From positions 1 to 14,645 of the forward strand of contig JAEXTU010000357.1 in assembly GCA_023453335.1 (NCBI GenBank): a stretch of DNA of 14,645 nt, read 5' to 3'. The DNA comes from Pseudomonadota bacterium (GTDB lineage: Bacteria > Desulfobacterota > Desulfovibrionia > Desulfovibrionales > Desulfovibrionaceae). The position numbers were made by a program, and so were the translations under genes. The notes under the pieces were generated by a model. The model made no database searches, was not told the origin of the DNA, and saw nothing but the letters and a program-made list of their open reading frames with translations. Shown one piece after another: positions 5,806 to 12,615 of this stretch. Each line of letters begins with the position of its first letter. Positions within the stretch are counted from its first letter, which is position 1.

Positions 5806-6571
5806 GAATCCACCCTTCCCGCTGTGCGGTGCACCGCTCGTCTTCGACCAGGGGAGGCTGGAAATACCGGTCGAGAATCCCGCGCCCGTCGGCCTCTTGC
5901 AGCCAGCGGGCGATGGCGTAGGCGTCGTGCTCGTCGGTGCCACGGCCGGCTCGCGGGTAACGGTTGCGGAAGATCGACGGGTAGACTTCTGCGATGACGC
6001 TTTTTCCCGAGGGAATGTCCCAGCCGTCAAAGGGCCAGAAATGGAGTTGGTCCCTGCGCTCCCTGCGCAGCCACGCCAACCAGGGAATCCCGGCATGGGT
6101 GGATGGAGCCACCTGCCCAGGTACATCGAACTGAAACACACTCTTCGCTGAAGATGTCCACTTTTCAGTCAACCGGAATTCATCGGGTTCACCTGTGCGG
6201 GGATTATCCTTGCGCAGGGAATTGACCGTCGAGCCTTCCCGGTCCGTGGGCCAGTGCTTGCAGAAGTCGTCAAGAAATTCGTCCCAGTCACTGAGCAAGT
6301 AACGACCAAAATAGTCGTCCGGGAAGGAAAACCCATGATCGATGCCCACGATGAATGGTGTCCGACTCTCACCGTCCCGGCCCACGGTGGCCAAGTCTCG
6401 GAGTGCCGAAGCCAAACTCTTTCGGGACCATTTTCCCGCGGGGTCTGCCGGTCGGAATGCCGTGGGCTCTCGATCCGGCCCGGTCTCGTACACCCGGATT
6501 CCGGTCAACCGGCTGGCGGGAGTTTTCGCACCCGAATAGTCGACGCCCAGGTAGAACTTGAAAGGCAGCAT
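5792..6571 (-). CDS. DUF429-type predicted RNase H-fold protein, likely acquired
   Basis: 259 residues from ATG 6571, with AGGGGGC at a good distance and 12 bases after the methyltransferase stop. The start YLGVDYSGAK (7-16, D11), then PFIVGIDHGFSFP (72-84, D78), VIAEVYPS (192-199, E195) and TDEHDAYAIARWLQE (212-226, D213/D216), follow the acidic-residue pattern of DUF429 proteins, predicted RNase H-fold nucleases. No family member with a settled function is known to me. Tryptophans and charged residues are common and there is no signal peptide. Base use is clearly unlike its neighbours: line 6301-6360 has 30 of 60 G+C against 47 of 60 for 7201-7260 in the gene upstream, and A/T-ending codons are frequent. 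This suggests horizontal acquisition into the group. Its last codons overlap the start of the next gene. Confidence 0.72.
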   Translation of the reverse strand: MLPFKFYLGVDYSGAKTPASRLTGIRVYETGPDREPTAFRPADPAGKWSRKSLASALRDLATVGRDGESRTPFIVGIDHGFSFPDDYFGRYLLSDWDEFLDDFCKHWPTDREGSTVNSLRKDNPRTGEPDEFRLTEKWTSSAKSVFQFDVPGQVAPSTHAGIPWLAWLRRERRDQLHFWPFDGWDIPSGKSVIAEVYPSIFRNRYPRAGRGTDEHDAYAIARWLQEADGRGILDRYFQPPLVEDERCTAQREGWILGIV

Positions 6572-6583
6572 GTCGCCCCCTAT

Positions 6584-7660
6584 CTACGCCCGCTCCGCGG
6601 CCACCAGATGCACGGCGTAGTCCATGTTGCTGCGGTCGTGCAGACGCAGCCGCCAGCGGCCCTCGGCCTCGGCCGTGAGGCGCAGGCCGGCCAGGGCCGC
6701 GGGATGGCCGCCCCCGGCCAGGAGCGAGCGCAACACCATTGCCGGGTCGCCCCGGGCCTCCCCGCGCTGGGAATGGCCGCCCAGCCAGTTCTCCGGAGGC
6801 GTGGCCCCGGAGGACCAGTCGTAGGGCGTGCAGAGCAGGGCCTTGCCGCCCGGCCGCAGCACCCGCTCCAGCCCGGCCAGATGGCTGAGCGGCGAGGCCA
6901 CGCAGTCCACCAGGTTGAGGGAGGTGGCCAGGCCGAAGGTTCCCGGGGCAAAGGGCGGCTCGGCCGCGTCCAGGCACCAGAAGTCCACCCGCGCCCCGTG
7001 CTCCGGGGCCACGGCAAAGGCGCGGCGTTCGTACACGATGCCCGCCCGACGCAGGGGGTAGGCGGCCCGGCCCCGGTGCAACGCGGACTGGGCCAGGCGC
7101 AGCAGGTCCAGGTTCAAGTCCGCGCCCAGGACCAGCCCGCCGTTTCCGCCGGTCCGGGCGGCCAGGTCGAAACTGGTGCGGCCCGCGGCGCAGCCCGCGT
7201 CCAGAACCGGGCCAGCGGGCAGCGCCCCGGCCATGTCCAGGAGCCGGCCGAGCAGCTCCCGGACCGCCCCGGGCCGGCCGCCGAAGGTTCCGGCCGGGTC
7301 CCGGTCGCCCCAGTGGTCAAAGGCGTAGGTGGAGAGCACCTGGTTGCGGGCGTCCTGGGCCGAGCCCGGGCCCAGGCAGTCGCCGAGCAGGCCCTCCAGT
7401 TCCGGCCCCAGGTCGGCACGGCCGAGCAGGGACAACTGGTTGCGGGCGCAAAAATCGCGCAGGTCGGCCACCAGGAGCGGGATGCCGTCCACCACCGGGT
7501 ATTCGCAGCGGCAGGCCGGCTCCAGGCAGTGCAGCACGCCCTCCTGCACAACATCGCACTCCTCGCGCCACACCGCGGCCAGGGCCAGGGCGGCGTCCAC
7601 GCCCCGGCGCATACAGCGCGGGCACAGGGGCCGCAGTTCCTCGAAGTGTTCGCGGCGCAA
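6584..7660 (-). CDS. SAM-dependent methyltransferase with N-terminal zinc-ribbon-like region
   Basis: About 358 residues. TTG 7660 is chosen because it lies five bases after the PAAR stop, shortly after a GGCGG. The frame remains open further upstream only as a shadow of the PAAR gene, and the next ATG would lose the cysteine pair. Residues 12-16 (LCPRC) and 45-52 (CLEPACRC) with YPVVDGIPLL (54-63) look like a Trm112/YcaR-type zinc ribbon, as in other 'CPxC...YPVxDGIPxL' proteins. A class I methyltransferase domain follows: motif I PVLDAGCAAGRTSFDL (151-166), acidic Asp181 after strand 2, CLDAAEPPFAPGTFGLAT (229-246) and VLRPGGKALLCTPYDW (267-282). The substrate is unknown. Such zinc-ribbon methyltransferases can act on small molecules or proteins. 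Position between PAAR and DUF429 genes on one likely transcript suggests modification of a secreted or spike component (speculative). Confidence 0.8.
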   Translation of the reverse strand: MRREHFEELRPLCPRCMRRGVDAALALAAVWREECDVVQEGVLHCLEPACRCEYPVVDGIPLLVADLRDFCARNQLSLLGRADLGPELEGLLGDCLGPGSAQDARNQVLSTYAFDHWGDRDPAGTFGGRPGAVRELLGRLLDMAGALPAGPVLDAGCAAGRTSFDLAARTGGNGGLVLGADLNLDLLRLAQSALHRGRAAYPLRRAGIVYERRAFAVAPEHGARVDFWCLDAAEPPFAPGTFGLATSLNLVDCVASPLSHLAGLERVLRPGGKALLCTPYDWSSGATPPENWLGGHSQRGEARGDPAMVLRSLLAGGGHPAALAGLRLTAEAEGRWRLRLHDRSNMDYAVHLVAAERA

Positions 7661-7665
7661 AGGCG

Positions 7666-8049
7666 CTAACCGCCGATTATGACGGTCGGACAGCCCGGAG
7701 GCAGTATCTTCCCGGTGGGGCTGGGGATGGGAGCCACGCAGCCCGGGTGGGTGGTCATGTCGTTGATCCGCGCCGCGGGCATGGAACAAATCATGACCGT
7801 GGCCGAGCCCAAGGACACCATGCCCGGCCCGTTGGGCACGCAGCTGGGCAGGGCGCCGGGCGCGGGCATGCTGCCCAGGAGGGCCGCGGGCGGGCCGCCG
7901 ATCATAACCGGGGGCGCGCCCATGACGATGGCCAGGGGCAGGGCCGGATGGGGCACCGGGGTGGGTGTGGGCGCGGGGGGATGGATGGGCGCGTGGCAGT
8001 GCGGCGCGTCCTGCATCACGTTGTCCCCGACCCGGGCGGCAGGCGGCAT
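7666..8049 (-). CDS. PAAR domain spike-tip protein
   Basis: 127 residues from ATG 8049 with AGGGAGGAC as ribosome site. PAAR proteins form the sharp, metal-binding cone at the tip of type VI or related contractile injection systems, sitting on a VgrG trimer. Seen: MPPAARVGDN at the start, HCHAPIHPP (17-25) with candidate metal ligands, and AIVMGAPPVMIGGPPAALLG (40-59). Then come MVSLGSATVMICSMPAARIN (77-96), DMTTHPGC (97-104) and a closing GCPTVIIGG. The repeated '[small]-x-V-x-I-G/C-x-x-P-A-A' turns are the PAAR signature, present twice. An unusual Pro/His/Thr-rich stretch (20-37, PIHPPAPTPTPVPHP) separates the first and second parts. No toxin extension, so it is a bare tip. A VgrG-tail-like gene lies upstream and a methyltransferase five bases downstream. 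Confidence 0.9.
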   Translation of the reverse strand: MPPAARVGDNVMQDAPHCHAPIHPPAPTPTPVPHPALPLAIVMGAPPVMIGGPPAALLGSMPAPGALPSCVPNGPGMVSLGSATVMICSMPAARINDMTTHPGCVAPIPSPTGKILPPGCPTVIIGG

Positions 8050-8107
8050 GGCGTCCTCCCTTCCGACGCTCCCCCGGCCCTGCGGGCCGACGGAGACTCC
8101 GACGAAG

Positions 8108-8113
8108 ATTATA
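8108..8113 (-). promoter_or_regulatory. Candidate -10 element for the PAAR group
   Basis: A perfect TATAAT on the minus strand in an AT-rich patch between two very GC-rich genes. Transcription would start near 8101, about 50 bases before the PAAR ATG. A good -35 hexamer at 16-18 bases is not visible; TTGGTA lies only 13 bases upstream, inside the hairpin. An activator-dependent promoter is possible. Confidence 0.45.
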
Positions 8114-8118
8114 TAACA

Positions 8119-8143
8119 GACAAAAATACCAAGGTATTTTGTC
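8119..8143 (-). terminator. AT-rich hairpin after the VgrG-tail-like gene
   Basis: Inverted repeat whose arms are 8119-8130 and 8133-8143 on the plus strand (GACAAAAATACC / GGTATTTTGTC), with a 2-base loop and one bulged A. It begins 6 bases after the stop codon on the minus strand. The downstream bases (TGTTATATAAT) include only a weak T-run, so it may be an inefficient terminator. It could equally be an operator, since it abuts the candidate -10 element. Confidence 0.4.
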
Positions 8144-8149
8144 GGCGGC

Positions 8150-8506
8150 CTAGTTGAGGTGGATCATCTTGCCCGTGACCCGGACCTCGTCCTCGGAGTG
8201 CACGCGCAGGTCCCTGTCCGACTCCACGGCCAGGGTGCCGGCGCTGGTCAGGGCCGCGGACTCGGCCGCGTTGATGTGCACCGACGGGGCCACGATGGAG
8301 ACCTCCTCGGTGGCGGACAGCTCCAGCCGCGCGCCGGAGAGGCGCAGGTTCGCGCCCCCCGGGGTGATCTCCACGCTCAGGCAGACCTCGCCCCCTCTCT
8401 CGCGCACCTCCACCACCTCGGCCCCGCCCTCCTGGCGCACGGCCAGGCGGCGACCGCCGGACAATTCCAGGACACGCTCCACGGGCTTCTTCTTGGCTGC
8501 GGGCAT
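8150..8506 (-). CDS. Small VgrG-tail-like (gp5 C-terminal repeat) protein
   Basis: 118 residues from ATG 8506, chosen for the CGGAGG just upstream; a GTG six codons earlier has no such site. After a Lys-rich start (MPAAKKKPVE) the protein is almost all short beta strands with alternating hydrophobic residues. Residues 53-118 show a triangular beta-helix pattern like the VgrG/gp5 C-terminal needle (ANLRLSGARLELSATEEVSI, then VAPSVHINA, ALTSAGTLAVES, DLRVHSEDEVRV, TGKMIHLN). VgrG trimers form such needles under the PAAR tip, but here the gp27 and OB-fold parts of VgrG are absent, so this is a free-standing needle module. A PAAR gene follows 100 bases downstream. No signal peptide. A role as a separate spike shaft or needle adaptor is inferred. 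The radical SAM gene ends 19 bases upstream. Confidence 0.75.
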   Translation of the reverse strand: MPAAKKKPVERVLELSGGRRLAVRQEGGAEVVEVRERGGEVCLSVEITPGGANLRLSGARLELSATEEVSIVAPSVHINAAESAALTSAGTLAVESDRDLRVHSEDEVRVTGKMIHLN

Positions 8507-8525
8507 GGCGACCTCCGTTTCCACG

Positions 8526-9809
8526 CTATACCCCTCCCCCGGCTGCTGCGCAACCGCGGCGCGCGGCCAGGCGGCGGCGCAGGGCCTCCCACTCGTTGTG
8601 CAGCCGCACCACCTCGGCGGCCGGGAACTCCGGCAGGTCCAGGAGCGGGGCCACGTGGTCCGCGGGCCGCTCCAGCCAGTCGGCGGGCAGGAGTCCCCGC
8701 TCCCGGCACCGCGCGAACAAGGCGGTGCCGGGATAGGGGTGGAACACGAAATGTCCCACGTCGTGCGGCTCCAGGTCCTCGGCCAGGGCCAGGGTCTGCG
8801 CGGCCTCGGCCGGGGTCTCGCCAGGCAGGCCGTACATGGCGTTCAGGGTCAGGGTGAGCCCGGCCCCGCGCACCGCGGCCGCGGCCCGGCGGATGGTGGC
8901 CTCGGCCATGGGCCGGCCCATGATGTCCCGCCGCACCCTAACGCTTCCGCTCTCCAGGCCCAGGACCACGTGCCGGCACCCGGCCCGGGCCAGGTCGAAG
9001 GCCAAGCTCTCATCGATGGTGTCCGGCCGGGAGTGCACCGAGAAGCCCAGGCCGTACTGGGCCGCGTAGGCGGGCAGGAACTCGGCCAGCCAGTCCCGGT
9101 CCAGGGTGAAGGTGTCGTCCACGAAGAGCACGTAGTTCAGGTCGCCGCCGCGGGCCAGGGCGCGCAGCTCGGCCATCACGTGGCCGGGCGGCCGGCGGCG
9201 GCCCCAGGCCGGGCCGTGCAGGGCCTTGAGCGCCCCGGCCGCGCAGTAGGTGCAGGCAAAGGGGCAGCCCCGCCGGGTGCCCACGTGGGCCACCCCGTTC
9301 TGTTCGCCGCAGAGGTCCCGGGCCCAGAAGGGCAACGCCCCGGGGTCCCGGTCCGGGGGCCGGGCCGGGACCGGGTCCTCCCGGGTGGCCAGGCCCGGGA
9401 TGCCGGCGGCCGGGCGCTCGCCCCTGGCCAGGGCGTCCAGGAGCTGCACCGCGGGCTCCTCGCCCTGGCCGATGCAGGCGTAGTCGATGCCGGGGGCGGC
9501 CAGGATTTCGGCCGGGACAAAGGTGGGCAAGAGCCCGCCGGCCACCACTGGCACGTCGGAAAGTTCGCGCAGGAGCCCGGCCAGGGCCTTGGCCCGCGGC
9601 CACTGCCGGCAAGCCAGGGACAGGCCGATGCAGTCCGGGGCCAGGGCCAGCACCGCCCGGGCCGCCTCGTCCAAAGGCTGGTCCACGGGGATGCGCAGGA
9701 GCGCGGCCCCATGCCCCCGCTCCCGCACATACGCCCCCACCGCCGCCGCCCCCAGCGACGCCGCGGCCCACTCGGTCTCGGTGGCGAAATCCAGGAACAG
9801 GAGGAGCAT
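8526..9809 (-). CDS. B12-binding-domain radical SAM protein
   Basis: 427 residues from ATG 9809, with GGGGGAG as ribosome site, 17 bases after the peptidase stop. Residues 1-130 form a Rossmann-like cobalamin-binding-type domain (LGAAAVGAYVRERGHGAALL, DCIGLSLACRQWP, VVAGGLLPTF, IDYACIGQGEEPAVQLLDAL). The classic DxHxxG cobalamin-ligand motif is absent, as in many members of this group. The radical SAM core begins at GTRRGCPFACTYCAAG, with C182, C186 and C189 binding the 4Fe-4S cluster. It continues with YVLFVDDTFTLD (226-237), SVHSRPDTID (257-266), VLGLESGS (282-289) and NAMYGLPGET (323-332), all typical of the Elp3/MiaB/B12 superfamily. The C-terminus is helical and Cys-poor. The substrate is unknown; such enzymes often do methylations or ring-forming chemistry. 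The neighbouring cobalamin genes fit, but a direct link is inferred. Confidence 0.87.
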   Translation of the reverse strand: MLLLFLDFATETEWAAASLGAAAVGAYVRERGHGAALLRIPVDQPLDEAARAVLALAPDCIGLSLACRQWPRAKALAGLLRELSDVPVVAGGLLPTFVPAEILAAPGIDYACIGQGEEPAVQLLDALARGERPAAGIPGLATREDPVPARPPDRDPGALPFWARDLCGEQNGVAHVGTRRGCPFACTYCAAGALKALHGPAWGRRRPPGHVMAELRALARGGDLNYVLFVDDTFTLDRDWLAEFLPAYAAQYGLGFSVHSRPDTIDESLAFDLARAGCRHVVLGLESGSVRVRRDIMGRPMAEATIRRAAAAVRGAGLTLTLNAMYGLPGETPAEAAQTLALAEDLEPHDVGHFVFHPYPGTALFARCRERGLLPADWLERPADHVAPLLDLPEFPAAEVVRLHNEWEALRRRLAARRGCAAAGGGV

Positions 9810-9826
9810 GGGACTCCCCCCGTCCC

Positions 9827-10957
9827 TCACCGGGCAGCCGCCAGCCAGTCCCGGCACAGGGCCTCGTAGAAGCGGGCCGCGACGCGGATGGCGGACTCGT
9901 CGCACCACTCGTCGGTCTGGTGGGCCTGGCCGGGGTCGCCCGGTCCCAGGACCAGGACCGGGGGCCGGCCCAGGGCCGGGTGCAGGTAGCCGGCGTCGGT
10001 GAAATAGGGCAGCCAGCCCGGCTCCACCGGCGCGCCAGTGGCCTCGGCCAGCAGGGCGAAGGCGCGCTGCACCCAGGGGTGCTTGGGGTCGGCGCCCACC
10101 CCGTGCCCGATGGACCTGGGCTCGATCTCCAGGTCCGGGCAGGCGCGGCGCAGGCCGTCCACCAGGGCCGCGGGCTCCAGGTCCGCGGGAAAGCGCACGT
10201 CCAGCTCCAGCACGGCCTGGTCCGGCACCACGTTCACCTTGGACCCGCCGTGGAAGGTACCCACGTTGAGGCTGGGCCGCTGGCCCGAGGCCGGGGTGGG
10301 CAGGCCGTTCACATAGTCGGTAAGAACCAGGGCGGCCCGGGCCGCCTTCAGCACCGCGTTGTCGCCCAACTCGGGCATGGAGCCGTGCGCGGCCTTGCCC
10401 TGAGCGCGGGCCAGGAGCACCATGGCCCCTTTGTGCCCGAGCATGGGTCGGTTGGCCGTGGGCTCGGCCAGGAGGAGCGCGCCGGCCCGCGGCGGCAGCA
10501 CCTTGTCCTGCACCATGGCCGCGGCCCCGGCGCAGTGGGTCTCCTCGCCCGCGGTGAGCACCAGGCCCAGCCCGCCCGCGCCGGGGAAGTCCCGCGCCGC
10601 GGCTAATGCGCCCACCAGGAGGGCGGCCACCCCGCCCTTCATGTCGCTCACCCCACGCCCCCAGAGGCGGCCGTCCCGGCGTTCGCCGCGCGGGTGCACG
10701 GTCCAGGGCGCGCTGCCCAGGGGCACGGTGTCCAGGTGGCCGGAGAGGATGAGGGGCGGCGGCCCGCCGGCCGCGCCGAGCAGGGCGACGACGCCGGTGC
10801 GGCCCGGCCCGAACTCGTGGTAGCGCACCGAAAATCCGCCGGCCTCCAGGAGCGCGCCGGCCAGGGCCGCGCACTCGGCCTCCCGGCCGGGGGGGTTGTC
10901 GGAGTCCAGGGAGACCAGCTCCAGGGCCAGTTCAACCGGTTCGGGAAGGGCGCTCAT
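9827..10957 (-). CDS. M20 family metallopeptidase (ArgE/DapE-like)
   Basis: 376 residues from ATG 10957, which overlaps the cbiC stop by four bases (ATGA). It is a zinc-dependent amidohydrolase of the M20 family, which includes ArgE, DapE and carboxypeptidase G. Metal ligands and catalytic residues are visible: SGHLDTVP (H74, D76), GVSDMKGG (D105), TAGEETHCAG (E138 base, E139), LAEPT (E165), and QAHQTDEW (H346) near the end. The dimerisation-domain histidine is H191 (KAAHGSMPE), with SLNVGTFHGGSKVNVVPDQA (229-248) after it. Length fits ArgE/DapE (about 375-380). The substrate cannot be fixed from sequence; an N-acyl amino acid or succinyl-diaminopimelate are the usual options. Translational coupling to cbiC is unexpected for either pathway and may just reflect gene packing. 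Cytoplasmic, no signal peptide. Confidence 0.9.
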   Translation of the reverse strand: MSALPEPVELALELVSLDSDNPPGREAECAALAGALLEAGGFSVRYHEFGPGRTGVVALLGAAGGPPPLILSGHLDTVPLGSAPWTVHPRGERRDGRLWGRGVSDMKGGVAALLVGALAAARDFPGAGGLGLVLTAGEETHCAGAAAMVQDKVLPPRAGALLLAEPTANRPMLGHKGAMVLLARAQGKAAHGSMPELGDNAVLKAARAALVLTDYVNGLPTPASGQRPSLNVGTFHGGSKVNVVPDQAVLELDVRFPADLEPAALVDGLRRACPDLEIEPRSIGHGVGADPKHPWVQRAFALLAEATGAPVEPGWLPYFTDAGYLHPALGRPPVLVLGPGDPGQAHQTDEWCDESAIRVAARFYEALCRDWLAAAR

Positions 10958-11649
10958 TCCGTGCTTTCCGTTGCCGGGGACCGCCCGGCCAGGACCAGTT
11001 CGGCCAGGGCGTTCACCGTGGCCGCGGCCAGGGAGGAGCCGCCCTTGCGGCCGGTGATGACGATGGAGGGGATGGCGGGCTCGGCGGCCAGCAGATCCTT
11101 GGACTCGGCCGCGTGAACAAAGCCCACCGGCATGCCGATGACCAGGGAGGGGGCCAGCCGGCCCGCGCGGACCAACTCCAGGATGCGCAAAAGCGCGGTG
11201 GGCGCGTTGCCCACCGCCAGGATGGGGCCGGGCTCCCGGGAGGGGGGATGGAGCTCGGCGGCCAGGTCCACGGCCATGCGCGCCCGGGTCACCCCGGCGG
11301 CCGCGGCGGCCTCGGCCACCTTGGGGTGCGACATGAAGCACTGGGCCGTGGCGCCCAGGGCCAGGAGCCGGCGCTCCGGGATGCCGGCCCGGCACATCTC
11401 GGTGTCGGTGACGATGGCCGCGCAGCGGGCCAGGGCCTCCAGGCCGGCCTCCAGCGCGCCCGGGGAAAAGCGCACCAGGGAGAGCAGCTCGAAGTCCGCG
11501 CTGGTGTGGATGAGCCGGCGCACCACGCTCCACTGCGCACCCGCGAAGGGCCGCGGCTCCGGGACCTCGGCGTCGATGATGGCGAAGGAGCGGGCCTCAA
11601 TGTCCGCCGGGCCGAGTCCGCCGCTGTCGGGATGTCTGGGAGAGTCCAT
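10954..11649 (-). CDS. cbiC: Precorrin-8X / cobalt-precorrin-8 methylmutase
   Basis: 231 residues from ATG 11649, the only reasonable start. The enzyme moves a methyl group from C11 to C12 of the corrin ring to form hydrogenobyrinate or cobyrinate. Seen: IEARSFAIID (17-26), VVRRLIHTSADFELL (42-56) with catalytic His48, IVTDTEMCRAGI (79-90), AVGNAPTALLRILELV, and LVIGMPVGFVHAAESKDLL, all landmarks of CobH/CbiC. ITGRKGGSSLAAATVNAL (196-213) is the conserved C-terminal block. The name cbiC is preferred to cobH because the context suggests an anaerobic organism. The two enzymes are homologous and not distinguished by these motifs. It diverges from cbiF across 90 bases and is coupled to an M20 peptidase. 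Confidence 0.94.
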   Translation of the reverse strand: MDSPRHPDSGGLGPADIEARSFAIIDAEVPEPRPFAGAQWSVVRRLIHTSADFELLSLVRFSPGALEAGLEALARCAAIVTDTEMCRAGIPERRLLALGATAQCFMSHPKVAEAAAAAGVTRARMAVDLAAELHPPSREPGPILAVGNAPTALLRILELVRAGRLAPSLVIGMPVGFVHAAESKDLLAAEPAIPSIVITGRKGGSSLAAATVNALAELVLAGRSPATESTE

Positions 11650-11739
11650 GCGGCGAACCTAGCTCAGACCTCGCGGGAACGCCACCCCCCGGCTTTACCC
11701 CGCGCGCCCGACAGGCTAGGACAGGGACCGGAGGATCGC

Positions 11740-12495
11740 ATGCCCAAGGTGTTCTTCATCGGCGCGGGTCCCGGGGACCCGGAGCTGCTCACCCTCAAGG
11801 CCGCCCGGCTCATCGCCGGCGCGGGCCTGGTGCTGTACACCGGCTCCCTGGTGCCGCCCGCCGTGGTGGGCCGCGCCAAGCCCGGAGCCAGGGTGCTGGA
11901 CTCCTCGCCCCTGACCTTGGAAGAGACCCACGCCCTGCTCGCGGAGTGCGTGCGCGCCGGAGGGGACGCCGCCCGGGTGCACACCGGCGACCCCGGCCTG
12001 TACGGCGCGGTGGCCGAGCAGTCCGCCCTGCTCGACCGGGACGGCGTGGCCTGGGAGATCGTGCCCGGGGTGACCGCGGCCTTTGCCGCCGCGGCCGCGG
12101 CCGGGGTGGGCTTCACCGCGCCCGGGGTGAGCCAGAGCCTCATCGTGACCCGCGCCCCGGGCCGCACCCCGGTACCCACCTCTGAAAGTCTGCGCAGCCT
12201 GGCCGCGCACGGCTGCGCCCTGGCGGTGTACCTCTCCGCGGCCCAGGCCCGCACCGTGCAGGAGGAACTCCTGGCCGGCGGCCTGGCCCCAGACACCCCG
12301 GTGGTCATCGGCCACCGGATGGGCTGGCCCGACGGGTCCCTGCGCCGCGCCCGGCTGGACGGCCTGGCCGAGGCCGCCGCGGGCCTGGACCGCCAGACCG
12401 TGTTCCTGGTGCTGCCCGCCCTGGACCGGGAGGCGGAGCGCTCCCGGCTCTACGCCCCGGAATTCGGGCACGGATTCCGCAAGGCCCGGGATTAA
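11740..12495 (+). CDS. cbiF: Precorrin-4 / cobalt-precorrin-4 C11-methyltransferase
   Basis: 251 residues from ATG 11740, chosen for GGAGG five bases upstream and the family start MPKVFFIGAGPGDPELLTL. The enzyme methylates C11 of the corrin precursor using SAM. Motifs of the tetrapyrrole methylase fold: IGAGPGDPELLTLKAARLI (7-25), LVLYTGSLVPP (30-40), RVHTGDPGLYGAVAEQ (79-94), and WEIVPGVTAAFAAAAAAG (105-122). Then follow TRAPGRTPVP (137-146) and a closing SRLYAPEFGHGFR (235-247), typical of CbiF/CobM. Length fits (about 250). It is divergent from cbiC, whose product acts later in the same pathway. No other cobalamin genes are visible, so the pathway must be dispersed. No cobalamin riboswitch is seen in the 90-base divergent gap. 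Confidence 0.95.
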   Translation: MPKVFFIGAGPGDPELLTLKAARLIAGAGLVLYTGSLVPPAVVGRAKPGARVLDSSPLTLEETHALLAECVRAGGDAARVHTGDPGLYGAVAEQSALLDRDGVAWEIVPGVTAAFAAAAAAGVGFTAPGVSQSLIVTRAPGRTPVPTSESLRSLAAHGCALAVYLSAAQARTVQEELLAGGLAPDTPVVIGHRMGWPDGSLRRARLDGLAEAAAGLDRQTVFLVLPALDREAERSRLYAPEFGHGFRKARD

Positions 12496-12515
12496 GCCGC
12501 TCCCCGGACTGCCGC

Positions 12516-12605
12516 AAGGAAACCCACAGGCCTCCGGCTTCGGCCGGCGACCGGGCCAGGATCGCCGGCCAGGCCGTGACCGTGCTGCGGGGGGAGCTGC
12601 GCTGA
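12516..12605 (+). pseudogene. Possible 3' gene remnant downstream of cbiF
   Basis: A plus-strand frame, different from that of cbiF, ends at TGA 12603-12605 with GDRARIAGQAVTVLRGELR. It has strong G/C third positions and an Arg/Leu-rich helical ending, as a normal protein C-terminus has. There is no start codon or ribosome site and the frame merges into the cbiF end. I cannot name a family. It might be chance coding signal in GC-rich DNA. Confidence 0.2.
12534..12547 (+). terminator. UUCG-tetraloop hairpin after cbiF
   Basis: CCGGC-TTCG-GCCGG, a perfect 5-base stem with the very stable UUCG loop, 39 bases after the cbiF stop and before the convergent gene. No T-run follows, so intrinsic termination is uncertain. 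It is the best hairpin I see in the 120-base gap (12496-12615), which otherwise holds only the possible remnant. Confidence 0.3.
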
Positions 12606-12615
12606 GCCTCTTTGC

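Noticed and set aside
4283..6151. Long plus-strand open frame opposite the TPR and hypothetical genes
   Set aside because: High GC keeps antisense frames open. The translation is low-complexity with no family pattern, and the minus strand carries the recognisable proteins.
8526..10874. A very long minus-strand open frame extending the radical SAM gene upstream
   Set aside because: The extension beyond 9809 is a Gly/Pro/Arg-rich shadow of the M20 peptidase in another frame. The true start has a ribosome site and the conserved N-terminus.
11650..11739. Cobalamin riboswitch or strong promoter in the cbiC-cbiF gap
   Set aside because: No B12-box-like sequence is seen and the gap is too short. 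A TTTACC-17-TAGGAC pair (11694-11722) would start transcription on top of the ribosome site, so it was not called.
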